Source: Paeniglutamicibacter psychrophenolicus
GTDB lineage: Bacteria; Actinomycetota; Actinomycetes; Actinomycetales; Micrococcaceae
DNA: 64,000 nucleotides
Assembly (NCBI RefSeq): GCF_030812255.1
Contig: NZ_JAUSSH010000020.1
Coordinates: forward strand, 1 to 64,000
Direction: 5' to 3'
Shown here in pieces: positions 63,852-64,000 of the stretch. Position numbers and translations under genes: made by a program. The notes beneath the pieces are model-generated. The model was not told the origin of the DNA, did no database searches, and was given only the letters and a program-made list of their open reading frames with translations. The first letter of the stretch is position 1; the number at the start of each line of letters is the position of its first letter.

Positions 63852-63903
63852 ATACCCGCTTGCCTTGACCAGACCCAGCCACCACGCCACGAAAGGAACC
63901 GCC

Positions 63904-64000
63904 ATGACCACGACCACGACACCGGTCCACCACCTGCCGCCCTCGCACACCCCCTCCGCCGGGATCGCCGAACTGGTTGCCCGGCGGATTCCGGGGCTGA
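63904..64000 (+). CDS. start of a gene cut by the window end
   Basis: Only 32 codons are visible (TTTTTPVHHLPPSHTPSAGI, then AELVARRIPGL). GAAAGGAACC lies four bases before the ATG, a good ribosome site. It follows the flavoenzyme by 52 bases and is probably in the same operon. The product cannot be identified from this segment. Confidence 0.6.
   Translation, partial: MTTTTTPVHHLPPSHTPSAGIAELVARRIPGL

Overview
The window comes from a high-GC Gram-positive actinobacterium, most likely a soil Micrococcaceae (Arthrobacter / Paeniglutamicibacter-like). The signs are very high GC with GC-rich third positions, many GTG and TTG starts, repeated ATGA or GTGA stop/start overlaps, several apparently leaderless genes, a Ku with a Lys-rich tail, ANTAR regulators and a mycothiol-type maleylpyruvate isomerase homologue. 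The assignment rests on gene content and style, not on a marker gene. No rRNA, tRNA, CRISPR array or complete insertion sequence was seen.

Layout. 1-5 kb: a homopolymer-rich edge, hsp20, a YihY/BrkB membrane protein, and a ku-topoisomerase IB pair for DNA end joining and topology. 4.6-9.3 kb: four glycosyltransferases beside two abutting gene remnants (Rieske tail, SDR head). 9.6-14.1 kb: a decayed stretch with two frameshifted GAF-ANTAR regulators, two paralogous small zinc-ribbon genes, and a second ku-topIB pair broken by five single-base frameshifts. 14.6-26 kb: a stress island with Dps, GlsB/YeaQ-type, DUF4235, YghA-type SDR and DUF421 proteins, a CYP152-type P450 coupled to a membrane Rieske protein, and four short acidic, probably disordered proteins.

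26.6-30.8 kb: an agmatinase-family ureohydrolase with its MFS transporter and a divergent PucR regulator. 31-34.2 kb: a PadR regulator with its membrane partner, and a rhomboid-like protein coupled to an unknown gene. 34.3-41.4 kb: a VOC dioxygenase-like protein with a palindromic operator, a hexapeptide acetyltransferase, a beta-helix protein, a frameshifted gene overlapping a 55-residue gene, and an epimerase-cupin operon divergent from a TetR gene. 41.4-45.4 kb: an arsenic island (arsC, arsR, ACR3, second arsC, ArsO-like flavoprotein with a Cys-pair repeat tail).

46.4-52 kb: the most unusual module. A TetR-GlpD-lipid kinase operon runs divergently from an operon of an alkyl-DHAP-synthase-like flavoprotein and an SDR. 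This enzyme set could make ether-linked glycerolipids. 52-64 kb: butanediol dehydrogenase, a PIN-like protein, a lipoprotein thermonuclease, a hydrolase/regulator deletion scar, an isochorismatase-like hydrolase, a His-rich methyltransferase with a divergent XRE-cupin regulator, a lower-GC island with a second PIN protein, and a LysR gene divergent from a trimethylamine-dehydrogenase-like flavoenzyme. A recurring theme is decay: gene heads or tails, nonsense mutations and one-base frameshifts lie between intact operons.
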